NCBI RefSeq assembly: GCF_030816485.1
Contig: NZ_JAUSYC010000001.1
Span: 620,001 to 684,000 of the forward strand
Source of the DNA: Arthrobacter sp. B1I2
GTDB lineage: Bacteria; Actinomycetota; Actinomycetes; Actinomycetales; Micrococcaceae
Direction: 5' to 3'
DNA length: 64,000 nt
The first letter of the stretch is position 1; each line of letters opens with the position of its first letter. Below are positions 1-7,422 of this stretch, one piece after another. The translations under genes were made by a program, and so were the position numbers. The notes under the pieces were generated by a model. It did no database searches. It worked only from the letters and a program-made list of their open reading frames with translations, and was not told the origin of the DNA.

Positions 1-135
1 GATGATCATCACCAGCAGGATGGCGATGCCCACCGCGGCGATGGTGAGCAGCACCGGCGTGCCGAGCTCAACTGCGGGTTTGATGGCCGGGGCATCGGCC
101 GCCCGCTGTATCAGCGGATTCATGAGGTGGTTCAC
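1..135 (-). CDS. GntP-family gluconate/sugar-acid permease, N-terminal fragment (runs off left edge)
   Basis: Only the first 45 residues are inside the window. They comprise a short polar leader followed by a hydrophobic stretch of about 20 residues rich in Ile, Leu and Val, which resembles the first membrane segment of GntP-type H+:sugar-acid symporters. I chose the GTG at 135 because an AGGAGA ribosome binding site lies 9 bases upstream (150-145); an in-frame ATG at 123 is the alternative. It is transcribed in the same direction as the LtnD and OtnK genes to its right, which fits a transporter for threonate or another four-carbon acid sugar. Family assignment from such a short piece rests partly on that context. 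Confidence 0.55.
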   Translation of the reverse strand, partial: MNHLMNPLIQRAADAPAIKPAVELGTPVLLTIAAVGIAILLVMII

Positions 136-237
136 GGGGAATTGTCTCCTTTGACCTGCCGGTCTGGGCGCAGACGGGCATCAGGGGTTAACGGTGTGGC
201 CGGACGCGGCGGGGAACCGCTCCAGCCGCGCTGGGAG

Positions 238-275
238 GTGCGACGACGGCGGAGGGGGGACCGCCGTCGTCGCAC
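238..275. other. Strong hairpin in the LtnD-permease intergenic region
   Basis: A perfect 15-bp inverted repeat (238-252 and 261-275, arm GTGCGACGACGGCGG) with an 8-base loop. It lies between two genes on the minus strand, so it could end, pause or process the LtnD-OtnK transcript before the permease. It has no U-tract on either strand, so it is not a classical terminator. Confidence 0.6.
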
Positions 276-283
276 GTTCTTCG

Positions 284-356
284 GCGTGGAGTTTTTGGGC
301 AGATAACGGGACCAAAAGGCGTTTTTAGTCGTGGCATCTGCCCAAAAACTCCACGC
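284..356. repeat. Palindromic intergenic repeat, copy 1
   Basis: Perfect 21-bp inverted arms at 284-304 and 336-356 (core GGAGTTTTTGGGCAGAT) flank a 31-base centre. The same arm sequence forms the ends of a second element at 3656-3720, so this is a dispersed palindromic repeat and not a single hairpin. It follows the LtnD stop codon by 9 bases. Confidence 0.8.
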
Positions 357-365
357 GGGGGCGGT

Positions 366-1265
366 TTACTTGGTGCGCTTTGTGGGCGCGACCACCTTGA
401 TGACGGCGGAGTCATCGGCGGCCGCCAAGCCCTGGGCCTGGCCCAGGAGGTACAGCTGCTCGGCGGCGGCGGCAACAGGGGCTGCCATGCCGGCGGCGCG
501 GGTGGCCTTGCCCACGATGCCCATGTCCTTGACGAAGATGTCCAGGCGGGAGAGGACCTCGGCGCCTTCCTCGTCGTAGGCCTCCAGGATGCGGGGGCCG
601 CGGTTGGAGAGCATGAAGGATCCTGCCGCACCGGCTTCCAGGGCGGCGAGGGTCTTGGCCTGGTCCAGTCCCAGTGCGTCGGCCAGGGCCAGGGCCTCGG
701 CCGCGGCGGCGATGTGGACGCCGCAGAGGAGCTGGTTGACGGTCTTCAGGGCCTGCCCGTCGCCGGGTTTGTCGCCCACAACGGTCAGGGTGGAGGCCAG
801 CAGTTCCAGTGCCGGCGCGGCCTTTTGGCGGGCTTCGGCGGAAGCACCGACGACGATCAGCAGGTCACCTTCGCCGGCGCGCTTGGGTCCGCCGGACAGC
901 GGGGCGTCCACCAGGTCCACACCGTATTCGGCCAGCTTGGCCACGGTGGCGGGAATGGCTTCCGTGCCCACGGTGCTGCCAAGGATGACGACGGCGCCCG
1001 GCTCGAGTACCGGGGCCACGCCGTTCTCGCCGAAGAGGACGTCGTTGAGCTGTTCGCCGTTGCGGACGGCCAGGAGCACTGCGTCAGCACCCTTGGCGGC
1101 CTCGCGGGCCGTGGTGAAGGTGGCGATGCCGGCTTCCCGGGCGAGCTCCAGGCGCGGCTCGGCGATGTCGAAGCCGTGGACGGTCAGCTGGGAGGTCAGG
1201 CGGGTGGCCATGGGCAGGCCCATGGCGCCAAGGCCCAGGACGGTAACGGTGTAATTGCTGGTCAT
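366..1265 (-). CDS. ltnD: NAD(P)-dependent oxidoreductase, L-threonate dehydrogenase type
   Basis: 299 residues, the usual length for the 3-hydroxyisobutyrate dehydrogenase superfamily. The N-terminal Rossmann domain shows GLGAMG at residues 10-15. A DAPLSGGPKRAGEGDL segment matches the substrate-binding signature, and a K-x-x-N-Q motif supplies the expected catalytic lysine ahead of the all-helical C-terminal domain. LtnD oxidises L-threonate at C2 to 2-oxo-tetronate in the cytoplasm. The specific call rests on the adjacent OtnK-type kinase 30 bp upstream, the permease downstream and the divergent GntR regulator; from sequence alone tartronate semialdehyde reductase or another beta-hydroxyacid dehydrogenase is possible. 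The OtnI and OtnC steps of the pathway are not in the window. Confidence 0.85.
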   Translation of the reverse strand: MTSNYTVTVLGLGAMGLPMATRLTSQLTVHGFDIAEPRLELAREAGIATFTTAREAAKGADAVLLAVRNGEQLNDVLFGENGVAPVLEPGAVVILGSTVGTEAIPATVAKLAEYGVDLVDAPLSGGPKRAGEGDLLIVVGASAEARQKAAPALELLASTLTVVGDKPGDGQALKTVNQLLCGVHIAAAAEALALADALGLDQAKTLAALEAGAAGSFMLSNRGPRILEAYDEEGAEVLSRLDIFVKDMGIVGKATRAAGMAAPVAAAAEQLYLLGQAQGLAAADDSAVIKVVAPTKRTK

Positions 1266-1294
1266 GGTGTTCTCCGTTGAATTTCGTGCGGGTT

Positions 1295-2773
1295 TCAGAA
1301 AGTATTGCTGAGCTTGCGGGTGACCTGGGCCAGGGAATCGTCGTCGCCCACGTTGCCGGCGAACACGATGTACGGGATGCCCTTGGCGGGTCCGTCCACC
1401 GGTTCCCAGAGGCTGACGATGCCGGGGAGCATGGGGCCGCGGACAATCGCGTGGCGGATTTCCAGGCCGTGGGCTGCCACATCCGAGGAGGTGATGCCGC
1501 CCTTGGCGATGACAAACCGCGGCGGGAAGGTCTTCAGGGTCCGGTTGACCACGTCAACGACGGCGGCGGAGACGGTCCGGGCGATCCGCAGGCTTTCGGC
1601 GGGGTCGTCCGTCTTGATGAGCAGGCGGCTGGTGTGGACGATGACGTCACCGCTGCGGAGGGCTTCGACGACGGCGTCCACCGTCCGGTCCAGGTGCGCC
1701 TTGGCTTCCGGCTCGGCGCCAAGGAGCTTCTCGACGTCGATCTCGATGGTGCGCGCAGAGCCGTGTTCTGCCGTGAGGACGTTAAGCTGCCGGGTGGTGA
1801 GGCCAACGTGCGAGCCCACCACGATCAGGCCGCCTGCCTCCGACGGGGTGTTGCCCGCATAGGCCTCTTCGGCGGTGAGGGCGGTGCGCACTTCCTGGCC
1901 GATGCGGCCACGGACGAACGGGGGGCCGACGCGGTAGAGGAGCTTCTTGCCCCGGCGTTCCGCTTCATCAAGGCCCAGGGCCAGGGCGCGGAAGTCGTTC
2001 TCCGTGACAATGTCCGCCACGATGGGCGTTGAGTCGGTGGCCGGTTCGATGGCGTCGGCGATGGCCTTGGCGGAGATGGCGGGGTCCTGGGCGGTGGCGC
2101 CGGCGCGGATGGTGTTCAGGTCCAGGACGATCACGGAGTCTGCGGGGAACCTGCCCTGCGACTTCTCCGCCACGTAGTCGGCCATGACGGAGGTGCTGAA
2201 GCCGAAGGACGCGTCCTTCGCGAACTCGGTCTCGGAGACGGGGACCAGGGTGCCCTTGGCGTCGCCGGTGCCGCGCATGTAGTGGACGCCGCCGATGGTG
2301 AGCCGGCCGGCGTCGGGGAACGCCGGAACCAGGACAACGCCGTCGGTTTTCTCGCCGCTGACTTCGGCAACGGTGGCTGCAATGACGTCCGGTTCCAGGG
2401 GGTAGTGGCCGCGGAGGGTGGAGTCGCTGCGGCTGACGAAGCCCAGGCGCAGGCCGGAGCCAGCCGCGGTCAGGGCGTTCCGGACCACTTCCTCGTTGCG
2501 TGCCGCCGCCTCTGCAGGGTCAAGGCTGCGGGTGTTGGTCAGGACGTAGACGGCGGGCTTGCCCTGGCCCAAGGCCCAGGAGAAGTCTTCCACTTCCCAG
2601 CGGGTGAGCACCGGCAGGTCTGCCACGGACTGCGTGCCGGTGGGGTCGTCGTCGAGCACTACCAGGACGCGGGGAACCTCCGCGTCGGAAGCGGCCAGCG
2701 CGCGGGCAACCAACCCGGCGGGGATGTCCATGTCTGCCGGATAGGCGGCCAGAACGTCTGCTTCAAGCGTCAC
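1295..2773 (-). CDS. otnK: Four-carbon acid sugar kinase (3-oxo-tetronate kinase type, DUF1537)
   Basis: About 492 residues with the two-domain layout of the family: an N-terminal domain with VLDDDPTGTQSVADLPVLT near residue 40 and a C-terminal nucleotide-binding domain with a KGGITSSD motif. It would phosphorylate 3-oxo-tetronate at O4 using ATP. I prefer the GTG at 2773 because GGAG lies 6 bases upstream; an ATG at 2785 adds four residues and has no clear ribosome binding site, and an open frame continues upstream without family similarity. It is the first gene of a minus-strand operon with ltnD and a GntP permease. The GntR gene and its candidate operators lie directly upstream. Confidence 0.88.
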   Translation of the reverse strand: MTLEADVLAAYPADMDIPAGLVARALAASDAEVPRVLVVLDDDPTGTQSVADLPVLTRWEVEDFSWALGQGKPAVYVLTNTRSLDPAEAAARNEEVVRNALTAAGSGLRLGFVSRSDSTLRGHYPLEPDVIAATVAEVSGEKTDGVVLVPAFPDAGRLTIGGVHYMRGTGDAKGTLVPVSETEFAKDASFGFSTSVMADYVAEKSQGRFPADSVIVLDLNTIRAGATAQDPAISAKAIADAIEPATDSTPIVADIVTENDFRALALGLDEAERRGKKLLYRVGPPFVRGRIGQEVRTALTAEEAYAGNTPSEAGGLIVVGSHVGLTTRQLNVLTAEHGSARTIEIDVEKLLGAEPEAKAHLDRTVDAVVEALRSGDVIVHTSRLLIKTDDPAESLRIARTVSAAVVDVVNRTLKTFPPRFVIAKGGITSSDVAAHGLEIRHAIVRGPMLPGIVSLWEPVDGPAKGIPYIVFAGNVGDDDSLAQVTRKLSNTF

Positions 2774-2830
2774 AGTGCACTCCATTGTGTAGCGATCCGG
2801 CGGGGCGGATCCAGATGTAAAGGTAACTGT

Positions 2831-2847
2831 AAGATGTCTGACATCTT
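2831..2847. promoter_or_regulatory. Candidate GntR operator 1
   Basis: A perfect 17-bp palindrome, AAGATGTCTGACATCTT, in the divergent region between otnK and the GntR gene. Its core TGTCTGACA recurs at 2897-2905. Position and symmetry suggest the binding site of the neighbouring FCD-type regulator. Confidence 0.6.
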
Positions 2848-2896
2848 GCATTTGAATGTCAGTGTGGCACACCACATACGGACGCGCAAGTACACT

Positions 2897-2905
2897 TGTC
2901 TGACA
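2897..2905. promoter_or_regulatory. Candidate GntR operator 2
   Basis: TGTCTGACA, an exact second copy of the core of the 17-bp palindrome at 2831-2847, 62 bp away and 42 bp before the GntR start codon. Two sites in a divergent promoter would allow control of both directions. Confidence 0.5.
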
Positions 2906-2946
2906 TATCCGCCAGGCGCAGGCCGGGAACAGGGATCGGGGGCAAC

Positions 2947-3651
2947 ATGGCAAGGAAGTCACTGGTTGGCGTGGTGGCCGACGAGTTGCTGGACCGCATC
3001 ATTGAAGGCGAATTCCCGCCCGGCTCCACCGTTCCCGGCGAGCACGAACTGAGCGCGCGCCACGAGGTCAGCCGCATGACGGTCCGTGAAGCCATGAAGA
3101 CGCTGCAGGCCCAGCGCATCCTGAGCGTGGAACGCGGCCGGGGAACATTCGTGAATCCGCTGAGCCGCTGGGCCTCGTTGGAAGCCGTGCTCCGGGCCGC
3201 ATCCGAGGGCAAGAACGACGCCGATGCCTCCATCCAGCTCATCGAGCTCCGCCGGATGCTCGAAACCGGAGCCTGCGAGCTTGCCGCCGGACGGATCGCG
3301 GAGGAGGACATCGAGGCCCTCTTCAACCACGTCTCAGCCATGAAGGCCGCCCACAGCATCAACGACGTCGCCGCTTTCGTGGAGGCGGACCTTGCCTTCC
3401 ATGACGTCATCCTGCACGCCTCCGGGAACGTCTTTGTGTCGGTCCTGTTTGATCCGCTGCACCGCGTGCTGGAAAAGCGCAGGACTGAGACCTCTGCCGT
3501 TCCCGCCATTCAGGAGCACGCAATCGGCCATCACCGGAATATTGCCGAGGCCCTGAAATCCCGGGACGCCGTCCGGTCACGCGAAGCCATGGACGCCCAC
3601 ATGCAGCAGACCCTGGACGACCTCAGGCAGCTGGTGCTGGAAACCAAATAG
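2947..3651 (+). CDS. GntR/FadR-family transcriptional regulator (FCD domain)
   Basis: 234 residues. The N-terminal winged helix (about residues 5-75) carries the GntR pattern with SRMTVREAMKTLQAQRIL and the wing GRGTFVNP. The C-terminal part (about 95-225) is an all-helical FCD ligand-binding domain with conserved histidines in FHDVILHASGN and HHRNIAEAL that usually bind a metal and the acid ligand. ATG 2947 has GGGGG upstream; the frame could extend to a TTG at 2896 but that part looks non-coding. Divergent from the threonate operon, it is most likely its ligand-responsive repressor. Confidence 0.88.
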   Translation: MARKSLVGVVADELLDRIIEGEFPPGSTVPGEHELSARHEVSRMTVREAMKTLQAQRILSVERGRGTFVNPLSRWASLEAVLRAASEGKNDADASIQLIELRRMLETGACELAAGRIAEEDIEALFNHVSAMKAAHSINDVAAFVEADLAFHDVILHASGNVFVSVLFDPLHRVLEKRRTETSAVPAIQEHAIGHHRNIAEALKSRDAVRSREAMDAHMQQTLDDLRQLVLETK

Positions 3652-3655
3652 CCCC

Positions 3656-3720
3656 GGAGTTTTTGGGCACGTATGCGGACTTGGGGCGGCCGGAAGTCCG
3701 CTTATCTGCCCAAAAACTCC
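3656..3720. repeat. Palindromic intergenic repeat, copy 2
   Basis: Outer arms GGAGTTTTTGGGCA (3656-3669) and TGCCCAAAAACTCC (3707-3720), identical to the arm core of the repeat at 284-356. An inner stem GCGGACTT/AAGTCCGC (3675-3682, 3694-3701) would fold a long double hairpin. It begins 4 bases after the GntR stop codon and may serve as its transcript end. Confidence 0.8.
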
Positions 3721-3812
3721 AGCGCCCTGGCCTCTGTTCAACGCTCCCGCAGTCACACTAGGCTTCAGGAACGCCCCGCAACCGGGAGCATCGACGATCA
3801 CGAGGAGCGAAG

Positions 3813-4025
3813 TTGTCCAACCACACGTACAGCATTTCTGAAATTGTCGGCACCTCCACCCAGGGCGTGGACGATGCCGTCCGCAACGGTATTGCCAAGG
3901 CATCCCAGACCCTCCGGAACCTCGACTGGTTCGAGGTCAAGGAGGTCCGCGGCCACCTGGAGGACGGGAAGGTCGCGGACTGGCAGGTCACCATCAAGAT
4001 CGGCTTCCGCCTGGAAGATCACTAG
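3813..4025 (+). CDS. Dodecin family flavin-binding protein
   Basis: 70 residues, typical of dodecins, small proteins that form hollow dodecamers and sequester flavin and related cofactors. The sequence fits the beta-alpha-beta-beta fold: a VGTSTQGVDDAVRNGIAKASQTLRN helix region, then two strands including DWFEVKEVRGH and WQVTIKIGFRLE. The tryptophan in LDWFEV corresponds to the residue that stacks on the flavin. The start is TTG 3813, preceded by GAGGAG at 3802-3807; no ATG or GTG gives the full family length. A strong terminator follows, so it is likely monocistronic. Confidence 0.9.
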   Translation: MSNHTYSISEIVGTSTQGVDDAVRNGIAKASQTLRNLDWFEVKEVRGHLEDGKVADWQVTIKIGFRLEDH

Positions 4026-4043
4026 ACACACCAGCCGTAACGC

Positions 4044-4078
4044 GAAGGGGTCGTGAAGCCTGGCTTCACGACCCCTTC
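4044..4078 (+). terminator. Terminator after dodecin
   Basis: A perfect 15-bp stem (4044-4058 with 4064-4078, arm GAAGGGGTCGTGAAG), a 5-base loop, then ACTTTT. It lies between convergent genes. Confidence 0.85.
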
Positions 4079-4097
4079 ACTTTTGACCGAATGTGCC

Positions 4098-4316
4098 CTA
4101 GTTCGCCGCGCCCGGGCTGCGCCGCCGCCAGACGGTGGGCACGCCGTCGAAGGCGGGAAATACGTGGCCTTCAAAGAAGGACAGGACGGTGTGCGGATCG
4201 AGGTCGGGGCTCCAGAGACCCGAAACAGGGCAGTGCGAACCGGTGGCGGTGGAGGCGGCGCCGGCTGACGCCTGGCGCTCCTTCAGCAGGGCGATGCGTT
4301 TCATCGTTGAGACCAT
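4098..4316 (-). CDS. Small hypothetical protein with CPxSGxW motif
   Basis: 72 residues (68 if the ATG at 4304 is used). The first third is polar and low in conserved features. The second half reads CPVSGLW, then a short linker, FFEGHVFPAFDGVPTVWRRR. I recognise this C/P/W plus FPxxxGxxTVW pattern from short uncharacterised proteins of actinobacteria but know no function. No signal peptide or membrane segment is visible. It lies alone between the dodecin terminator and the MmyB-type regulator, reading away from the latter. Confidence 0.55.
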   Translation of the reverse strand: MVSTMKRIALLKERQASAGAASTATGSHCPVSGLWSPDLDPHTVLSFFEGHVFPAFDGVPTVWRRRSPGAAN

Positions 4317-4443
4317 CCTGGGTGTTAAAACTGGGCGGGGAAAGCTGGTACTCCCACCCTAGGAAACGGCAAACCGCGCACCAATGGGCGGCTGGCCAGA
4401 ATCAGCCCTCCGTGCTGGACGAATGTACAGAAGGAGCGGGCGG

Positions 4444-5352
4444 TCAGCCTGCCTCGCCGCTTTCCGGTACGGCCGCAGCGTCCCGGTTCCGGTCCACATC
4501 CGGCGCAGCGCCGAGGCTTCCCAGCAACGCCAGGGCGTCCGACGACGGCGATCCCGGCCGGGCGGAGTACACCCTCAGCGTCTGGTCGGGGTCCTCCGGC
4601 AGGACAAGGTTTTCAAAGTTCAGTTCCAAGTCCCCCACCGCCGGGTGGTGCAGCCGGACAGTGCCGGCCGCGCGGGTGGCCACCCGGTGTCCGGCCCACC
4701 ACTGGCGGAAGTGCTCACTGTGGACGGCGAGTTCGCCCACCAGATGGTTCGCCTGCGGATCATTCGGGTGCCGTCCCACATCCAGCCGCAGGGACCCCGC
4801 AGCTTCAGCCGCCACCGTCTTCCAGTCCCTGAACAGTTCCCGCGCCGCGGGGTCCAGGATGGTCCAGCGGGTGAGGTTGCGCTCCGCGGGCGGCAGCGCC
4901 GGAAAGTCGGCGAACAGCAGGAACGCCATCCTGTTTCCTGCCAGGACGTCGCTGCGCCGGCCCAGCACCATCGCGGGCACATCCCCCACCGCGTCGAGGA
5001 GTTGCCGCAGTGCCGGGCGGACGCCCTGCACTGCATTGGCGCCGGGCTCGCGGGGGGCGCCGGCGCAGTTCTCGAGCAGGTCCATCATGTGCGCATGTTC
5101 GCTGCTGTCCAGGCGAAGCGCCCGGGCCACCGCATCCAGGACCGTGCGTGACGGGTGGATGTTGCGGCCCTGTTCCAGCCGGACGTAGTAGTCGGTGCTG
5201 ACCCCGGCCAGCCGGGCCACTTCCTCCCGCCGGAGGCCTGGAACCCTGCGTGCGCCCGTACTGGGGCCGGTCCCCGCAACGTCGGGGCTCAGCCGCGACC
5301 GCATGGCCTTGAGGAATTTTCCGAACTCGGCGCTTTGACCCATGGAGACCAT
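4444..5352 (-). CDS. XRE-type transcriptional regulator with MmyB-like ligand-binding domain
   Basis: 302 residues. An N-terminal helix-turn-helix at about residues 15-80 includes LRREEVARLAGVSTDYYVRLEQGR, the hallmark of this actinobacterial family. The remainder (about 110-280) is the MmyB-like PAS-type domain, recognised by segments such as NLTRWTILDPAARELFRDW and HSEHFRQWWAGHRV. Such regulators usually sit divergent from an oxidoreductase gene, as here (aldo/keto reductase at 5563). ATG 5352 has GGGGG upstream; ATG 5343 is an alternative. A symmetric site at 5389-5405 lies just upstream. Confidence 0.88.
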   Translation of the reverse strand: MVSMGQSAEFGKFLKAMRSRLSPDVAGTGPSTGARRVPGLRREEVARLAGVSTDYYVRLEQGRNIHPSRTVLDAVARALRLDSSEHAHMMDLLENCAGAPREPGANAVQGVRPALRQLLDAVGDVPAMVLGRRSDVLAGNRMAFLLFADFPALPPAERNLTRWTILDPAARELFRDWKTVAAEAAGSLRLDVGRHPNDPQANHLVGELAVHSEHFRQWWAGHRVATRAAGTVRLHHPAVGDLELNFENLVLPEDPDQTLRVYSARPGSPSSDALALLGSLGAAPDVDRNRDAAAVPESGEAG

Positions 5353-5388
5353 TGTGCCCCCGATGGATGCCTTGCTCTACAACGAAGG

Positions 5389-5405
5389 TAGGACTGCCGG
5401 TCCTA
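5389..5405. promoter_or_regulatory. Candidate operator between MmyB-type regulator and aldo/keto reductase
   Basis: Inverted repeat TAGGAC-N5-GTCCTA, 37 bp upstream of the regulator start and in the shared divergent region. It is the clearest symmetric element there. Confidence 0.5.
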
Positions 5406-5562
5406 GGAAAAACAGGAACAGCCTTGTCTGCTGACTTGATGGGAAAAAGTGCATAGGCTCAGGAGTGAGCCGGCGGAAACCGCTTTCTCAATGTCGAGCA
5501 GCCGGCACCAATCGTTCCAGCCTCAAATCGTTTCAGCACCATCACGTTCCAAGGAGCACACC

Positions 5563-6384
5563 ATGTCAGAGCTGACACTCAACAACGGCGTCACCATTCC
5601 GCAGCTTGGCTTCGGCGTTTTCCAGGTCCCGCCGGAAGACACCCAGCGGACCGTGGAGGACGCCCTGGAAGCGGGCTACCGCCACATCGACACCGCCGCC
5701 GCCTACCGCAACGAGGCCGGAGTGGGGGCAGCGCTGGCCGCTACCGGAATCTCCCGCGAGGACATCTTCGTCACCACCAAGCTCCGCAACGGCGAGCAGG
5801 CCCGGGCGCAGGAGGCCTTCCAGAACAGCCGCAAGGCACTGGGCCTGGACTTCATCGACCTCTACCTCATCCACTGGCCGGTCCCGTCGCAGGGGCTGTT
5901 CGTCCAGGCCTGGAAGGAGATGGAGCGGCTTTACGAGAACAAGGAAATCCGCGCCATCGGCGTCTCCAACTTCCTCTCCGACCACCTGGACACGCTGCTG
6001 GAGTCGGCTGAAACCGTGCCGGCCGTTAACCAGATCGAGCTGCACCCCAGCTACCAGCAGGCGGACCTTGCGGCGAAGTGCCGGAGCCTGGGCATCGCCG
6101 TGGAGTCTTACAGCCCGCTGGGGCAGGGCGGGGACCTGAACGGAAACGCCGTCACGGCAATCGCCGGCGCGCACAACGCCAGCACGGCCCAGGTGGTGCT
6201 CGCCTGGCACCTTGCCAACGGAAACATCGTCATTCCCAAATCGGCAAACCCGGACAGGATCCGGGAAAACTTCGCAGCCTCGTCCCTGAAGCTGTCCCAG
6301 GACGAACTGGCCGCCATCACCGCCCTGGAGTCCGGCGCCCGCATTGGCTCCGATCCCGCCGTCGCCGCCTTCACCCAGATGTAG
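5563..6384 (+). CDS. Aldo/keto reductase (2,5-diketo-D-gluconate reductase-like)
   Basis: 273 residues, a single TIM barrel that reduces carbonyls with NADPH in the cytoplasm. The catalytic tetrad is visible: Asp43 and Tyr48 in RHIDTAAAYRNE, Lys73 in VTTKLRN, His104 in YLIHWP. GVSNF follows, and the C-terminal IPKSANPDRIREN is the NADPH phosphate-binding loop. ATG 5563 is preceded by AAGGAG (5551-5556); the frame extends upstream but without similarity. It is the first gene of a likely three-gene set (second reductase at 6451, SDR at 7416), divergent from the MmyB-type regulator that probably controls it. Confidence 0.92.
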   Translation: MSELTLNNGVTIPQLGFGVFQVPPEDTQRTVEDALEAGYRHIDTAAAYRNEAGVGAALAATGISREDIFVTTKLRNGEQARAQEAFQNSRKALGLDFIDLYLIHWPVPSQGLFVQAWKEMERLYENKEIRAIGVSNFLSDHLDTLLESAETVPAVNQIELHPSYQQADLAAKCRSLGIAVESYSPLGQGGDLNGNAVTAIAGAHNASTAQVVLAWHLANGNIVIPKSANPDRIRENFAASSLKLSQDELAAITALESGARIGSDPAVAAFTQM

Positions 6385-6450
6385 GTTTCCCACAGGCTCC
6401 ACCACCGGCATTCCATCCGCCGGCAGGCATCGCCACCGAAAGGATTTTCC

Positions 6451-7422
6451 ATGCAGTACACCCACCTGGGCCGCTCCGGCCTGAAAGTCTCCCGCCTCTG
6501 CCTGGGCACCATGAACTTCGGCCCCCAGACGGAGGAGGCGGACGCCCACAGCATCATGGACTCGGCCCACGAGGCCGGCATCAACTTCTTCGACACCGCC
6601 AATGTCTATGGCGGCGTGGACCACCGCGGCTGGACTGAGGAAATCATCGGCCGCTGGTTCGCCAAGGGCGGCGAGCGCCGTGAGCACACCGTGCTGGCCA
6701 CCAAGCTCTACGGCACCATGACGGACCGGCCCAATGAATCCAAACTCTCGGCGCTGAACATCCGCCGGGCACTGGATGCCAGCCTCAAGCGCCTGCAGAC
6801 CGACTACATCGACGTGTACCAGTTCCACCACATCGATCGCGATACTCCGTGGGATGAGATCTGGCAGGCCATCGAAGTGGCCGTGCAGCAGGGGAAGATC
6901 CTGTACTCGGGCAGCAGCAACTTCGCCGGCTGGCACATCGCCCAGGCGCAGGAAGCCGCCCGTCGGCGGAACTACACCGGCCTGGTCAGCGAGCAGTCCA
7001 TCTACAACCTGTTCATGCGCCAGGTGGAACTGGAGGTCATCCCGGCCGCGCAGCAGTACGGCCTGGGCCTCATCCCCTGGTCGCCGCTGCAGGGCGGACT
7101 CCTGGGCGGTGTCCTGAAGAAGGAACGCGAGGGCGTGCGGCGCACCGAAGGACGGGCTGCAGAAACGCTGAAGAAGCACCAGGACCAGATCCGCCAGTAC
7201 GAGGACTTCGCCGACGAACTGGGGCATGAACCCGGCGATGTTGCCCTGGCCTGGCTCCTGCACCAGCCTGCCGTGACCGCCCCGATCGTGGGTCCGCGGA
7301 CGCAGGAACAGCTGGACGCTGCCATCCGGGCCCTGGACGTCACGCTGGATGCCGATGCGCTTAAGAAGCTGGACGACATCTTCCCCGGACACCGAACGGC
7401 ACCGGAAGACTACGCGTGGTAA
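6451..7422 (+). CDS. Aldo/keto reductase (Kv-beta/YghZ-like group)
   Basis: 323 residues. It starts MQYTHLGRSGLKVSRLCLGTMNFG, the typical opening of this group. Asp and Tyr of the tetrad are in FFDTANVYG, Lys in LATKLYG and His in YQFHHIDRDTP. The C-terminal cofactor loop reads PIVGPRTQEQLD. AAAGGA lies 7 bases before the ATG. It follows the first reductase by 66 bp and overlaps the start of the downstream SDR gene by 7 bases, so translation of the two is probably coupled. The substrate cannot be read from the sequence; sugars or aromatic aldehydes are common for the group. Confidence 0.92.
   Translation: MQYTHLGRSGLKVSRLCLGTMNFGPQTEEADAHSIMDSAHEAGINFFDTANVYGGVDHRGWTEEIIGRWFAKGGERREHTVLATKLYGTMTDRPNESKLSALNIRRALDASLKRLQTDYIDVYQFHHIDRDTPWDEIWQAIEVAVQQGKILYSGSSNFAGWHIAQAQEAARRRNYTGLVSEQSIYNLFMRQVELEVIPAAQQYGLGLIPWSPLQGGLLGGVLKKEREGVRRTEGRAAETLKKHQDQIRQYEDFADELGHEPGDVALAWLLHQPAVTAPIVGPRTQEQLDAAIRALDVTLDADALKKLDDIFPGHRTAPEDYAW

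Noticed and set aside
1295..2962. 555-residue version of the OtnK gene
   Set aside because: The extension crosses the palindromic operator region and start of the divergent GntR gene and has no family similarity.
5566..7392. Very long open frame on the minus strand opposite the two aldo/keto reductases (similar ones at 9314-10750, 11615-12880, 13672-15129, 23229-24815, 41932-43362)
   Set aside because: They mirror strongly supported genes codon for codon and have Gly/Val/Arg/His-rich composition without motifs, as expected opposite GC-rich third positions.
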